Assembly: GCA_021847015.1 (NCBI GenBank)
Contig: JAJZVW010000022.1
Location: forward strand, 1-52,213
Source of the DNA: Pseudomonadota bacterium
Lineage (GTDB): Bacteria; Pseudomonadota; Alphaproteobacteria; Rhodospirillales; Magnetospirillaceae
Direction of reading: 5' to 3'
DNA: 52,213 nucleotides
Shown here: piece by piece, positions 23,494 through 32,558 of the stretch
Numbering within the stretch: position 1 is the stretch's first letter
Layout of the letters: each line of letters begins with the position of its first letter
The notes under the pieces: model-generated
The model's database searches: none
Seen by the model: the letters and a program-made list of their open reading frames with translations, nothing else
Told to the model about the DNA's origin: nothing
Made by a program: the position numbers and the translations under genes

Positions 23494-24681
23494 ATGGTCC
23501 AGTCTCGGGATGTGGTTCTGGTCAGCGGTGTACGCACGGCCATTGGTGACTTTGGAGGTGCCCTCAAGGACTTGCCTCCGACCGAACTGGCGGCGATGTG
23601 CGTTCGCGAGGCGGTGGCCCGTTCTACCTTGGCACCGGCGGAGATTGGCCACAGCGTTTTCGGCAACGTGATCCATACCGAGCCGAAGGACATGTATCTG
23701 GCGCGCGTCGCCGCCGTCCAGGGCGGATTGCCGGTCGACACGCCAGCACTGACCCTCAACCGGCTGTGCGGCAGTGGCATTCAGGCGATCATCTCCGCGG
23801 CCCAGATGATCCAGCTGGGGGATGTGGATGCCGCCGTCGCTGGAGGCGTCGAAAGCATGAGCCGCGCGGCCTACATGGTCCCCGCCCTGCGCTGGGGTCA
23901 GCGGATGGGGGACGGCAGTTTCGTCGACGCCATGACCGGCGCACTGACCGATCCCTTCGGCCATGGCCACATGGGCGTGACGGCTGAGACCGTGGCCACG
24001 AAGTGGCAGATCAGCCGTGAAGAGCAGGATCAATTCGCCGTCGAAAGCCATCGCCGGGCGGCAGCGGCCATCGATGGGGGCCGCTTCAAGGACCAGATCC
24101 TTCCTGTGGAGATCAAGACCCGCAAGGGCGTCGTGCCGTTCGATACCGACGAACATGTGCGCCGGGACGTTACGGTTGACGGCCTCGCCAAGCTGAAGAC
24201 CGTGTTTGCCAAGGATGGATCGGTGACGGCGGGCAACGCCTCGGGCATCAACGATGCCGCCGCCGCGCTCGTGCTGATGGAAGCCAAGGCTGCCGAGAAG
24301 CGCGGGCTGCGGCCACTGGCCCGTCTGGTCGCCTATGCGCATTCCGGCGTCGAGCCCGGCGTCATGGGCATCGGTCCGGTGCCGGCAGTGCGCAAGGTTC
24401 TCGCCAAGGCCGGTTGGTCCGCCGCCGACCTCGACGTCATCGAATCCAACGAAGCCTTCGCCGCCCAGGCCTGCGCCGTGGCGAAGGAACTGAGCCTTCC
24501 CGCGGAGCGCACCAACCCCAATGGCGGCGCCATCGCGCTGGGCCATCCTATCGGGGCCACAGGCGCCATCCTCACCATCAAGGCCGCCTATGAGATGAAC
24601 CGCATCAATGGACGCCAAGCGCTGGTGACCATGTGCATTGGCGGCGGCCAAGGCATTGCGCTGCTCCTCGCGGCAGCGTAG
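23494..24681 (+). CDS. bktB: Acetyl-CoA/beta-ketothiolase, BktB type
   Basis: This 395-residue protein has the normal length for biosynthetic thiolases. The nucleophile is Cys92 (NRLCGSGIQA); the other catalytic motifs are GGAIALGHPIGATGA (His) and CIGGGQGIALL (Cys). The pattern FGNVIHTEPKDMYLARVAA and the TAGNASGINDAAAAL stretch are very like the BktB thiolases that make 3-ketoacyl-CoA for polyhydroxyalkanoate or branched pathways. AAGGAG precedes the ATG. There is no reductase or synthase gene beside it, so it stands alone here. Confidence 0.88.
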   Translation: MVQSRDVVLVSGVRTAIGDFGGALKDLPPTELAAMCVREAVARSTLAPAEIGHSVFGNVIHTEPKDMYLARVAAVQGGLPVDTPALTLNRLCGSGIQAIISAAQMIQLGDVDAAVAGGVESMSRAAYMVPALRWGQRMGDGSFVDAMTGALTDPFGHGHMGVTAETVATKWQISREEQDQFAVESHRRAAAAIDGGRFKDQILPVEIKTRKGVVPFDTDEHVRRDVTVDGLAKLKTVFAKDGSVTAGNASGINDAAAALVLMEAKAAEKRGLRPLARLVAYAHSGVEPGVMGIGPVPAVRKVLAKAGWSAADLDVIESNEAFAAQACAVAKELSLPAERTNPNGGAIALGHPIGATGAILTIKAAYEMNRINGRQALVTMCIGGGQGIALLLAAA

Positions 24682-25038
24682 TCGCCGACCCTCGGCTGGG
24701 CTGAGGCGCCTGACCGACGCGGTGCAAGGGTGACGGGTGGTGACGACGATCGGTCGAGCCGGGGATCGGCAAAGCTCTCCGGGGCCGAGCGCCCCGTGCG
24801 CGCAGGGGTGATTTGGGACCCGATCCGCGGACTTCATCAGGGCCAGCGGCCATGAGCCGCACCAACAGGTCGGACACATGGTGGCACCCGACCGAGATGG
24901 TTCACTGTTTTTCCCTTGCACCGCAGGGCCCGTCCAGTGGGGGGCCAGAAATCCGGACAGAGCGCATCAAGCTATAATGGAACTTGCCTGGCGCTCGGTC
25001 CGTTGACATCGACAGGCGGGGGCACGGGAGGCTCGCGG
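24682..25038. other. Intergenic region
   Basis: No supported gene. It contains the region upstream of the small membrane protein at 25039. Frames on both strands lack start signals and family features. Confidence 0.4.
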
Positions 25039-25296
25039 ATGTCAATTCTCGCTTGGCTGCTTCTTGGCCTGATCGCTGGCTTCATCGCCAACAAGATCGT
25101 CACCAGGACCCGAGAGGGTCTTTTTCTCGACATCGTCCTTGGCATCGTGGGCGCGCTCGTCGGCGGCTCGCTGTTCAGCGTCCTTGGCGGGGGAGGCATC
25201 ACGGGATTCAACCTCTGGAGCCCGTTGGTCGCCATCATCGGCGCGGTTGTCGCCTTGCTGCTCTATCACGCCGTAATACGCCACAGCCCCCTATGA
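25039..25296 (+). CDS. GlsB/YeaQ/YmgE-family small membrane protein
   Basis: This 85-residue protein starts at ATG 25039, with GGAGG upstream. It has three hydrophobic segments with the family's glycine pattern (LLGLIAGFIANKIV, DIVLGIVGALVGG and LVAIIGAVVALLLYHAV). Members of this family sit in the inner membrane and are often induced by envelope or acid stress; their biochemical role is unsettled. It appears monocistronic. Confidence 0.85.
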   Translation: MSILAWLLLGLIAGFIANKIVTRTREGLFLDIVLGIVGALVGGSLFSVLGGGGITGFNLWSPLVAIIGAVVALLLYHAVIRHSPL

Positions 25297-25445
25297 GGCA
25301 TGCGGCCGCGCAAGCGAGACGGGCCGTCTAACCGCCCTCGTGAGACCGTGTATCCGATGTGGGCAGCGAAGCGGCCGCTCTCTCCTTGCTTCAGGGGCTT
25401 CGCTTCAGCGCCGCCGCCTCCGGAGCGTGGCCCGATGTGCGGGCG

Positions 25446-27008
25446 TCACGTGGCCAGAGTGGCGAGCTGCTTTTCCAAGGCATCGGCGTACACCGGTTTG
25501 ACCAGATGCTTGTCGATCCCAGCCCGCAAGGAGCGCTCGCGATCCTGCGGCTGGCCATAGCCGGTGATCGCGACAAGACGCGGTTTCGCGCCATGTTCCG
25601 CGCGTAGCCGTTTCGCGACTTCGTAGCCATCCATGCCGGGCAAGCCGATGTCGATGAAGACGATATCCGGCTGGAAGGTGCGCGCGGCTTCGATGGCCGA
25701 GGGGCCGTCGCCCGCCGTCCGGACATCGTGGCCCAGCACGTCCAGCAGGACAGCGAAGCTTTGCGCGACGTCGATATTGTCGTCGACGACCAGCACGCGG
25801 CGCCGGGGTTTCGGCGCAATCCCTTCGACCGGTTGGGCCGGCCTGGGCTGTGAGAGGCGCGCAAGCGGTAGCCGCACCGTGAAGGTGCTGCCCTGGCCGG
25901 GGCCAGCGCTGGCCGCCGCGATCGTGCCTCGATGCATCTCGATCATGCGGCGGCACAGATTGAGGCCGATGCCGAGCCCCTCGCCAGGCCGCGCGCCGTG
26001 GACGAACATCTCGAAGACGTGGGGCATCAGCTCGGTCGGAATGCCGCTTCCGTTGTCTCGGACCCAAAGCACCGCTTGATCGCCTTCCCGTCCGAGCGCG
26101 ACGTCGATACGCCCGCCGTCCTCGGTATACTTCGCCGAATTGTCGAGCAGGTTGCCGACGACCTGGACGAGGCGCGCGCCGTCACCCTCGACGATCAGCG
26201 GCTCGGTCGGAAGCGACAGCGTAAGCGTGTGGCGATGCGCATCGATGAGCGGGCGGAGCATGTCGCTTGCGCGCTGCACGACGTCGCTCAGGTCCACCGG
26301 TTCCCGAAGGAGCGTGATCCTCCCTTGGGTGATCCGCACCACATCGAGCAGGTCGTCGACGATCCGCGTCAGGTGCCCGATCTGGCGCTCCATCATCCCG
26401 ACGGCCCATGCCGTCGTGGCGGCGGACGGCTCGCGCTGAAGCTTGAGGAACTGCACGGCATTGCTCATCGGCGCGAGAGGATTGCGCAGCTCGTGGCCCA
26501 GGATGGCCAGGAACTCGTCCTTCCGCCGATCCGCCTCGCGGAGCGCCGCCTCGGCTTGGCGGCGCAGACGAATCTCGGCATTGAGCGCTTCGACCTGGCG
26601 GCTTAACAGGTTGAACCGGCCCCGGCTCTCATCGAGACGAATACCCACCAATGCGGATTTTGCCGCCGAGGCCGGGCGTATCAGCGCGCCCTGGCAGGGA
26701 AAGTCGGTAATGCTCCCGTCGGGCCGGCGCAGAGAGAGGGCCCCGACCAGCCAGTCGGTGCCGCCTGAGAACAGACGCAGCATTCGCGATACCTTGTCGG
26801 GGGAATCGGCCGCGACCTCATCCAGGCGGCGGCCCACCAGTGTCGCCTTCGTGGTTCTCAGAAGGCGGCACAGCCGAACGTTGGCGGCGGCGATAACGCC
26901 TCCGGGGGCGACGGTCAGCATCGGGACCGACGTTGAACCCGGCCGACGGACGAGGCCTCTAGGGGCTTTCGGCGGCAGTGCAGAAATATTCCCGGCCTTC
27001 GGCGGCAT
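25446..27008 (-). CDS. Hybrid histidine kinase with PAS, HisKA, ATPase and receiver domains
   Basis: This 520-residue protein has no membrane segment. A PAS-like sensor (about 28-125) is followed by a coiled-coil linker, a HisKA domain with H172 (ILGHELRNPLAPM), an ATPase domain (NLLDNSAKYTEDGG, RDNGSGIP, GEGLGIGLNL) and a C-terminal receiver with Asp453 (IVFIDIGLPGMDG) and KPVYADALE. Its start overlaps the end of the MetOD1-type gene by about 50 nt, so the two are probably made together and may work as a sensor pair. An internal ATG at 26921 is an alternative start that would remove the overlap. Confidence 0.85.
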   Translation of the reverse strand: MPPKAGNISALPPKAPRGLVRRPGSTSVPMLTVAPGGVIAAANVRLCRLLRTTKATLVGRRLDEVAADSPDKVSRMLRLFSGGTDWLVGALSLRRPDGSITDFPCQGALIRPASAAKSALVGIRLDESRGRFNLLSRQVEALNAEIRLRRQAEAALREADRRKDEFLAILGHELRNPLAPMSNAVQFLKLQREPSAATTAWAVGMMERQIGHLTRIVDDLLDVVRITQGRITLLREPVDLSDVVQRASDMLRPLIDAHRHTLTLSLPTEPLIVEGDGARLVQVVGNLLDNSAKYTEDGGRIDVALGREGDQAVLWVRDNGSGIPTELMPHVFEMFVHGARPGEGLGIGLNLCRRMIEMHRGTIAAASAGPGQGSTFTVRLPLARLSQPRPAQPVEGIAPKPRRRVLVVDDNIDVAQSFAVLLDVLGHDVRTAGDGPSAIEAARTFQPDIVFIDIGLPGMDGYEVAKRLRAEHGAKPRLVAITGYGQPQDRERSLRAGIDKHLVKPVYADALEKQLATLAT

Positions 27009-27507
27009 CGGCTTCCTCGCTTATCCGCAGGTACACCGCGACCCGGCACTGCGGCCGTCCTTCGGCGATGGTTTCCACCAGATGGACCTTGGCATAGCCT
27101 AGATTGTCCGCGGCAATGCTGCCAAAAATGTTGGACGTCATCATGCACATGGCCTTCTGGCCGATAACCTTGTCTTTGAACGGGCAGGCGCGGTTGCCCA
27201 AAACGATCTTGTCGTCGCTTTGTTCGATGATGAAGAAGTCGCCGCCGATGCGGCGTTTAAGATCGACCAGCGCCGCCGCGACCTGTTCGCGCGATAGCGT
27301 TGGCACGTTCAATGCGCGGCGATAAGACTGGTCGATGTCCTGTCCCATATTCCTGCCGACGATGCTGATGAATCCCGATGCCTGTTCGATGCCCACGACA
27401 TCGCCAAGGACATCGGCCAGTTCGCGGATAAGGGTCCGCATGAAAAGGCCGGGATCCAAAGGTATATCCGCCGCGGCTGCTCGCTGCGCCATGCGTTCCG
27501 CATCCAT
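26959..27507 (-). CDS. Methanogen output domain 1 (MetOD1)-type sensory protein
   Basis: This 182-residue protein starts at ATG 27507, 4 nt after GGAGGC. After an N-terminal helix region it has a compact domain with conserved Cys residues (NRACPFKDKVIGQKAMCMMT, PQCRVAVYL and YFCTAAES) and the string NIFGSIAADNLGYAKVHLVE, which matches the MetOD1 family found beside histidine kinases. The ligand of this domain is not known; the clustered Cys suggest a metal or redox group, which is inference. It overlaps the hybrid kinase downstream. Confidence 0.65.
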   Translation of the reverse strand: MDAERMAQRAAAADIPLDPGLFMRTLIRELADVLGDVVGIEQASGFISIVGRNMGQDIDQSYRRALNVPTLSREQVAAALVDLKRRIGGDFFIIEQSDDKIVLGNRACPFKDKVIGQKAMCMMTSNIFGSIAADNLGYAKVHLVETIAEGRPQCRVAVYLRISEEADAAEGREYFCTAAESP

Positions 27508-27952
27508 ATCTGCCTCCAGGGAAGGCCCGCCGACACCTCGCAAGGACGGGCGGGTGATGACTTGTGGAGCGATGGGCACCGGGATTTAATGGCGGCCGCT
27601 TTCCGTGTCAATGCGAGAAGCCTTGGTTGGGGGAGACTATCCCAGGTCGTGCGCGACTAGCCCTAACAGGGTGCGGAGAAAGGGCCGTCCCCCAGGGCTG
27701 TCGGCGGTTCCGGTGACGGCGCACTGAATGCGATCGTCGCATTCATGGAAAATCAAGAGCGCCCCGGCGCAGCCTTCCCGTTCCCTCATAGCGCAATCGC
27801 GAAAACGTAGTACTCGCCATCATCCAACGCGGCACGCCAGTTCCAAAAAGGTCGATATCGGAAAGTTGGCGGTGAGCGCGCCCTTGCGAAACCGCGCCGG
27901 CGTTTCCGGATAGACCATTCCTGGTTCGAGCGGACTCCGATCGCCGGCTGCG
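27508..27952. other. Intergenic region
   Basis: No gene can be supported over these 445 bases. The promoter for the MetOD1-kinase pair should lie at its left end. Short frames on the plus strand from about 27728 have no family features. Confidence 0.4.
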
Positions 27953-28207
27953 CTATTTCTCCTCGTTCCTTCGCCTGGGCCAGTCCCGCCGATCCCAGCC
28001 GGTTCCGGCGGCCTTGCCGGGGAGAATTTCGCCGTCGTCGACGATGCGCCGGTACCGCTTGCCCTTCGCGCCGATGGCGATGGCGTAGGAGATCCGCTCC
28101 CGCAACGTGGCCAGCGTCACCGTGTCCGGCGCTTGGCCGGCGCCTTTGGGCGCATCCGCGCCCTCATCCGCGGGAACGGTGCCGGCCGCGGTCCGATCGT
28201 CGTCCAT
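27953..28207 (-). CDS. Small hypothetical protein
   Basis: This 84-residue protein starts at ATG 28207 behind GGAAGG; a TTG six codons upstream is less likely. An acidic, disordered N-terminal third (DDDRTAAGTVPADEGADAPK) is followed by a more regular basic half (TLATLRERISYAIAIGAKGK and a Trp/Arg-rich end). No family is recognised. Codon use is like that of neighbouring genes. Confidence 0.5.
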   Translation of the reverse strand: MDDDRTAAGTVPADEGADAPKGAGQAPDTVTLATLRERISYAIAIGAKGKRYRRIVDDGEILPGKAAGTGWDRRDWPRRRNEEK

Positions 28208-28642
28208 CGCCCTGCCTTCCTTCAATCAGGCCCACGCCCCGCCGCACGCCCGAGGATGGGCCGAGGGCAGCCGATGCCCCGGAGGGGACACATGAGGTCG
28301 GACATGTCCACCCGTCCGCCCGCCGCTTGAGGATATGGTAGCCCGCCCGGCAGCTATCCAGAGGCATGTCGGCGGCCACCCATCGCGCCGATACACCCCC
28401 TGGGCCAGCACCCGCGAAGGGGCGCCGCGGCGCCCTCTTGGAGAACCGGGTATCGTGTCCACGTGATACCGGGCGCCGGGTGAACCGGCCCAAGACCGCG
28501 AACGACGCCACGGCAGTACGGTACAATATCCCCCGCACCTGCCGTCCGTTGGTGTGACCGACCTTGTTTGCGCGCCGTCCCCGGACTGCCGTGCCCAGAT
28601 TCCTGTGACTGCCGGAATTTGCCGGTCCGATGAGATTGCTCC
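28208..28642. other. Intergenic region with an inverted repeat
   Basis: CCGGGTATC (28446-28454) and GATACCGGG (28465-28473) form a 9-bp dyad with a 10-nt centre about 170 nt before the hybrid kinase gene, a possible regulator site. No gene is supported in these 435 bases. Confidence 0.45.
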
Positions 28643-30508
28643 ATGGACACGATGGTCGCAGCCGAGCTCATCCGCGTCCTCTACCGCCAGACCCCGGCCA
28701 TGCTGGCGGCCAATCTGGTCAACAGCGGCCTGGTCAGCCTTGTCCTGTGGTCCGACGCCGACCGGCGCATCCTGCTGGGATGGGCCTCGGCCATCTGGCT
28801 GCACGTCGTCGTGCGCGGTTTCCAGTGGTATGCGTACCCCGCTCCCCCCTTGGCCCCCACGGGGCCCGATGCGATCAGCCGGTGGCGTGGCATCTTCACC
28901 AGCGCCGCGACGATCTTCGGACTGTCGTGGGGAGGCGCGGCGCTGCTGCTGATCCGCGGCGGCGACCCGCTTTCGCTGATCCTGATCGCCTTCGTCATCG
29001 GCGGAATGGCCGCGGGGGCGATTGCCAGCCTGTCATGCCATCTGCCCGCCCTGTACCTCTATCTGGCGACCAGCACCCTCCCGCTGGCGGCGCGGCTGTT
29101 GGCCGGGGGCGATCGGACCAGCCTGGCGATGGCCGGAATGTGTGCCGTCTATGTCGGCGCGCTGGCCATCATCGCGCGCAACGTCAACACCTCCCTCATC
29201 CGCGCGCTGGAATTGAACGAAGAGAACAGGAGGCTGCTGGCCAACATGGACGGCGAAGTGCGCCTGCGCACCAGGGACCTTCAGGCCGCCAACGCCAGAC
29301 TGGAAAACGAAATCGCCGAGCGCAAGCAGGCCGAGTCCGCGATGATGGCCGCGCGTGCCGAGGCGGAAAACGCCAATCAGGCCAAATCGCGCTTTCTCGC
29401 TGCGGCCAGCCACGACCTGCGCCAACCCTTGCAGGCGATGCTGCTGTATGCCCACGCGTTGCGCCGCCACGTCGTCGGCGAAAAGGGGATCGACGCCCTC
29501 GTCCGGATCGAACACGGCCTGGATGTCCTGAAAGGCCTTCTGGACAGCCTGTTGGACCTGTCGCGGCTGGACGTCAACGTGACCCAGCCGCAAATCGCCA
29601 CCTTCCCCTTGATGCCGCTGCTCGACGACATCGCCGCCTCCTATCAGCGGATCGCGGCCATCAAGGGCATTCGGCTCGAAACCGGCCCCCTCGCCGATGT
29701 GGCGGTTCGCAGCGACCGGACTCTGCTCGGCCGGATGGTTCGCAACCTTGTCGAGAACGCCGTCCGCTACACCGATGTGGGACACGTCACCCTGTCGTGC
29801 CATCGGTCGGGACAGCGCGTGCGGATCGCGGTCGAGGACACGGGCATCGGCATCGCCCCCGATCAGCTCGGGCGCATCTTCGAGGAATTCCACCAGGTCG
29901 GCAATCCCGAGCGCGACAGGACGCGCGGGCTGGGGCTGGGGCTGGCGATCGTGCAGAGGTTGTCGGCAATCCTGGACCATCCCGTAAGCGTCCAGTCCGA
30001 ACTCGGCCGCGGATCGACATTCTCGATCGAGGTCCCGCTTGCGGCGTCAAAGCGCGCCGCCCGCACGGCGGAGCCGCCGGGCGCCGCCGCCCCCCGCGCG
30101 GTCGGCCGGCGGATCGCGCTGATCGACGACGATCCCCTGGTGCTGCTCGCCCTCAGCAGCGTCCTCGAAGGCTGGGGCTATGCGGTGACGATGGCGGGGT
30201 CCGAGGAGGAGATCGTCGCGCAGTTTCCGCAATCCGCGCCGCCGCCGGAGCTGATCATCGCCGACTACCGCCTGAAGAGCGCCAAGATCGGAACGGACGC
30301 GATCAAAGCCCTGCGCGCCACGGTCGGCCTGCCGGTGCCGGGCATCGTGCTGACCGGCGAAACCGGGACCGAGTGCGCGGACGACGCCAAGGCGCTGGGC
30401 GCGCTGGTGCTCCACAAGCCCGTGACGCCGAATCAACTGCGCTTCGCCCTCGACCGCCTGTTCGGCGAGCAGGTTGCCGATGCGCGCGAACGCGGCCCAT
30501 CGGCGTGA
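28643..30508 (+). CDS. Membrane-bound hybrid histidine kinase
   Basis: This 621-residue protein begins at ATG 28643. Residues 20-180 contain about six hydrophobic segments, a MASE-type membrane sensor. A coiled coil (190-245) leads to the kinase core with H257 (AAASHDLRQPLQAM), N-box NLVENAVRYTD, G1 EDTGIGIAP and G2 GLGLGLAIV. A C-terminal receiver (about 490-610) has IALIDDDP, the phospho-acceptor region ELIIADYRL and HKPVTPNQL. A kinase of the same H-box type recurs twice in the next 20 kb. No dedicated output regulator is adjacent, so the target is unknown. Confidence 0.87.
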   Translation: MDTMVAAELIRVLYRQTPAMLAANLVNSGLVSLVLWSDADRRILLGWASAIWLHVVVRGFQWYAYPAPPLAPTGPDAISRWRGIFTSAATIFGLSWGGAALLLIRGGDPLSLILIAFVIGGMAAGAIASLSCHLPALYLYLATSTLPLAARLLAGGDRTSLAMAGMCAVYVGALAIIARNVNTSLIRALELNEENRRLLANMDGEVRLRTRDLQAANARLENEIAERKQAESAMMAARAEAENANQAKSRFLAAASHDLRQPLQAMLLYAHALRRHVVGEKGIDALVRIEHGLDVLKGLLDSLLDLSRLDVNVTQPQIATFPLMPLLDDIAASYQRIAAIKGIRLETGPLADVAVRSDRTLLGRMVRNLVENAVRYTDVGHVTLSCHRSGQRVRIAVEDTGIGIAPDQLGRIFEEFHQVGNPERDRTRGLGLGLAIVQRLSAILDHPVSVQSELGRGSTFSIEVPLAASKRAARTAEPPGAAAPRAVGRRIALIDDDPLVLLALSSVLEGWGYAVTMAGSEEEIVAQFPQSAPPPELIIADYRLKSAKIGTDAIKALRATVGLPVPGIVLTGETGTECADDAKALGALVLHKPVTPNQLRFALDRLFGEQVADARERGPSA

Positions 30509-30677
30509 TGTCCCGCCCCCTGCGCGGCCGCGGCACCGCCGCCCGGAGGCCGCGGGTGTAATATCTAAGTCTAATTGCCGATCCCCGCCTCAAAGGTTGT
30601 AATCACCGATCCGCGGAATTTCAGGCGGTGGTGGAAAACCGCTCGCACGGGGGGGGCCCGCGGGGATCGGGGCCGGT

Positions 30678-30801
30678 GTCATCCCGACCGAGCGCAAGCG
30701 AGCGGAGGGATCTTCCACGCGCGGCGCATCCCGCGTCAGAGGCCAAGTCCGGCGGCGGGGCCGGCGGGGCCCGAAAGACCCCTCGCCACGTTCGGGATGA
30801 C
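30678..30801. repeat. Dispersed palindromic repeat, copy 1
   Basis: The unit begins GTCATCCCGACCGAGCGCAA and ends TTCGGGATGAC, so its ends are complementary. Two related copies occur at 32971-33063 and 52119-52201. The central part (about 60 bases) differs between copies. It sits between a kinase gene and the binding-protein gene and would fold into a long hairpin in RNA. Confidence 0.8.
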
Positions 30802-30894
30802 AGTGACGGACACAGGATCGGTCGAGAACCGAACAGTCCTGCCACGGGATTAGCCTTGTCACCGGCACATTTAAATTAAGCGAAAGGAATGCAA

Positions 30895-31959
30895 ATGAAA
30901 AAGACATTCATTAATTTATCCACAGCCGCGATTTTCCTGCTGCCATGGGCCGTCCACGCCGAAATGCCGCCGATCACCGGCAAGCCGGTCATCGACACGC
31001 CGAAATTGCTGGAATGGCAGGCCGATCGGGGTGTCGTCCTCCCCAACCTCGACGATCCCACGGCCGACACGCTGTACGATTTGCATGCCGGCGTATCGTC
31101 CTGCGACATCGTCCTGTCCACCGAGGGCAACTATCATCCCGCCCTGCACGACATCTGGCCCGTCTTCCTTGCGAAGTTCAAGGACAAGCCCCTGCGGAAC
31201 TGGTTCTATACGACGAGCCCGCCGGTGGTGATGCCCCAGACCCAGCATCACAGCCTGGAATTCGGGAACTTCTACAGCTCCTGCATGCCTTCCGTGGCGG
31301 TCGGCGGCAAGCCCGTCATCGACAAGCTGGCGGCGGCGGGGCTGACCGATGGCGCCCCTTTGCCCCTGTACGTGGATCAGGGGGAAGTCATCCTGGTGAA
31401 GAAGGGCAATCCGCGGCATATCCACAGCGTATGGGACCTTGGCCGCAAGGGCGTGCGGCTCGTCACCCCGAATCCGACGAGCGAGGCGGGCGCGTTCAAA
31501 GCCTACGCCAAGGCGATCTACGCTATTGCCAAGAACGACCCCCATCCTCCGCGGGGCATGACGGCCGACAAGCTGATCAACATTATTTTCAACGGCGCCA
31601 ATCATGACAAATACAAGTGGCTTGCCGGCGCGCGCATCCATCACCGTGACGAACCCTGGTCGGTGGCCTACGGCCGGGCGGATGCGGCAGTGATTCTCTA
31701 TCATCTGGGAGTGTTCACGAAGCAGAGCTTCCCGGACACGTTCGACGTCGTGCCCCTGGGCGGCACCGTGAGCGACCCGCGCCCTCTGCCCGGGACGACC
31801 ATCGGAACGCGGTACGTCGTCGCCCTGAAAGGCGAGTGGACGCCTCGGCAACTGGAGGCCCGCAACGTTCTCGTTCAGACCCTGATGTCGGACGCCTTCA
31901 CCAAAGACCTCGAAACCCACGGGTTGAAGCGGCCGGACAATTTCATGCCCATGCCGTAA
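30895..31959 (+). CDS. Periplasmic substrate-binding protein, orphan
   Basis: This 354-residue protein starts at ATG 30895 (AAAGGA 8 nt upstream; ATG 30889 is too close). A signal peptide ends near AVHA-EM. The body has the two-lobe pattern of type 2 periplasmic binding proteins: SSCDIVLSTEGNYHPALHDI early, PLPLYVDQGEVILVKKGNP, and the cleft segment GVRLVTPNPTSEAGAFKAYA, which resembles anion or molybdate-type binders (NPTSEAGA). No permease or ATPase gene is nearby. It could serve a transporter elsewhere or act as a sensory receptor. The ligand is unknown. Confidence 0.75.
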   Translation: MKKTFINLSTAAIFLLPWAVHAEMPPITGKPVIDTPKLLEWQADRGVVLPNLDDPTADTLYDLHAGVSSCDIVLSTEGNYHPALHDIWPVFLAKFKDKPLRNWFYTTSPPVVMPQTQHHSLEFGNFYSSCMPSVAVGGKPVIDKLAAAGLTDGAPLPLYVDQGEVILVKKGNPRHIHSVWDLGRKGVRLVTPNPTSEAGAFKAYAKAIYAIAKNDPHPPRGMTADKLINIIFNGANHDKYKWLAGARIHHRDEPWSVAYGRADAAVILYHLGVFTKQSFPDTFDVVPLGGTVSDPRPLPGTTIGTRYVVALKGEWTPRQLEARNVLVQTLMSDAFTKDLETHGLKRPDNFMPMP

Positions 31960-32003
31960 TGGCGTGCCGCGGGCGGTGGCGGGAACGGGACGGAGCGTCC
32001 CCG

Positions 32004-32462
32004 TCACCCGCCTCCCCCGATCACCGTCACCGGGCTGGTCAGGATGACGGAGTTGGGGATCAGGTGAATCCGCCCTTGGCCCTCCAGGGTGGTGTAGCGC
32101 AGGTCGATGGCCAGCACCGCCCCCTCGACTCCTTGCACGGCGATGCGGTCGCCGGGAACGAAAGGCTTGTAAGCGATGATCAGCAGGCCGGCGACGAAGG
32201 CGGAGACGTCCACCCCTAGGTTTTGCAGGCCCGAGAGGATACCGACCGCCAGCGCCGCGATCCAGATCCCGCGTGCCAGCATCCCGAGGAGAGGGGCGTT
32301 GCGCGGATTGCGCCGCGCCGCCCGCCGCAACATGCCGGCGAGCAGCCTCCCGCCCAGCAGCAAGGCGGCGAACACCGCCGCCGCGAGCGCGAACCGGCCC
32401 GCAAGATAAGCCGTTGCGGTCTCCACCGCCTGCCCCGCCCCATCGAAGGGAATGGCGTCCAT
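32004..32462 (-). CDS. Shortened MscS-like membrane protein lacking the pore helix
   Basis: This 152-residue protein has two hydrophobic segments (about 20-44 and 60-85), then LGVDVSAFVAGLLIIAYKPF followed by VPGDRIAVQGVEGAVLAI and SVILTSPVTVIGG. The beta domain and the RPF-x-x-GD-x-I pattern are classic MscS. In normal MscS proteins 20-25 residues (the Gly/Ala-rich pore helix TM3a and TM3b) stand between VAGL and LIIAYKPF; here they are missing with the frame kept. The C-terminal cytoplasmic cage is also absent. It is therefore unlikely to form a standard mechanosensitive pore; it may be a relic or a modulating subunit. Confidence 0.75.
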   Translation of the reverse strand: MDAIPFDGAGQAVETATAYLAGRFALAAAVFAALLLGGRLLAGMLRRAARRNPRNAPLLGMLARGIWIAALAVGILSGLQNLGVDVSAFVAGLLIIAYKPFVPGDRIAVQGVEGAVLAIDLRYTTLEGQGRIHLIPNSVILTSPVTVIGGGG

Positions 32463-32558
32463 TCAAACACCGCCAACGGCGGGAGGCGGCATCGGTTCCC
32501 CGCCACGGAGGCACGGGCCGGCGGCCGCCGTCCGAGAAATGCGGCTTTTCGCAACGGA

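Noticed and set aside
31975-32016. An imperfect GC-rich inverted repeat between the binding-protein and MscS-like genes
   Set aside because: Arms have unequal lengths and no T-run; not strong enough to call a terminator.
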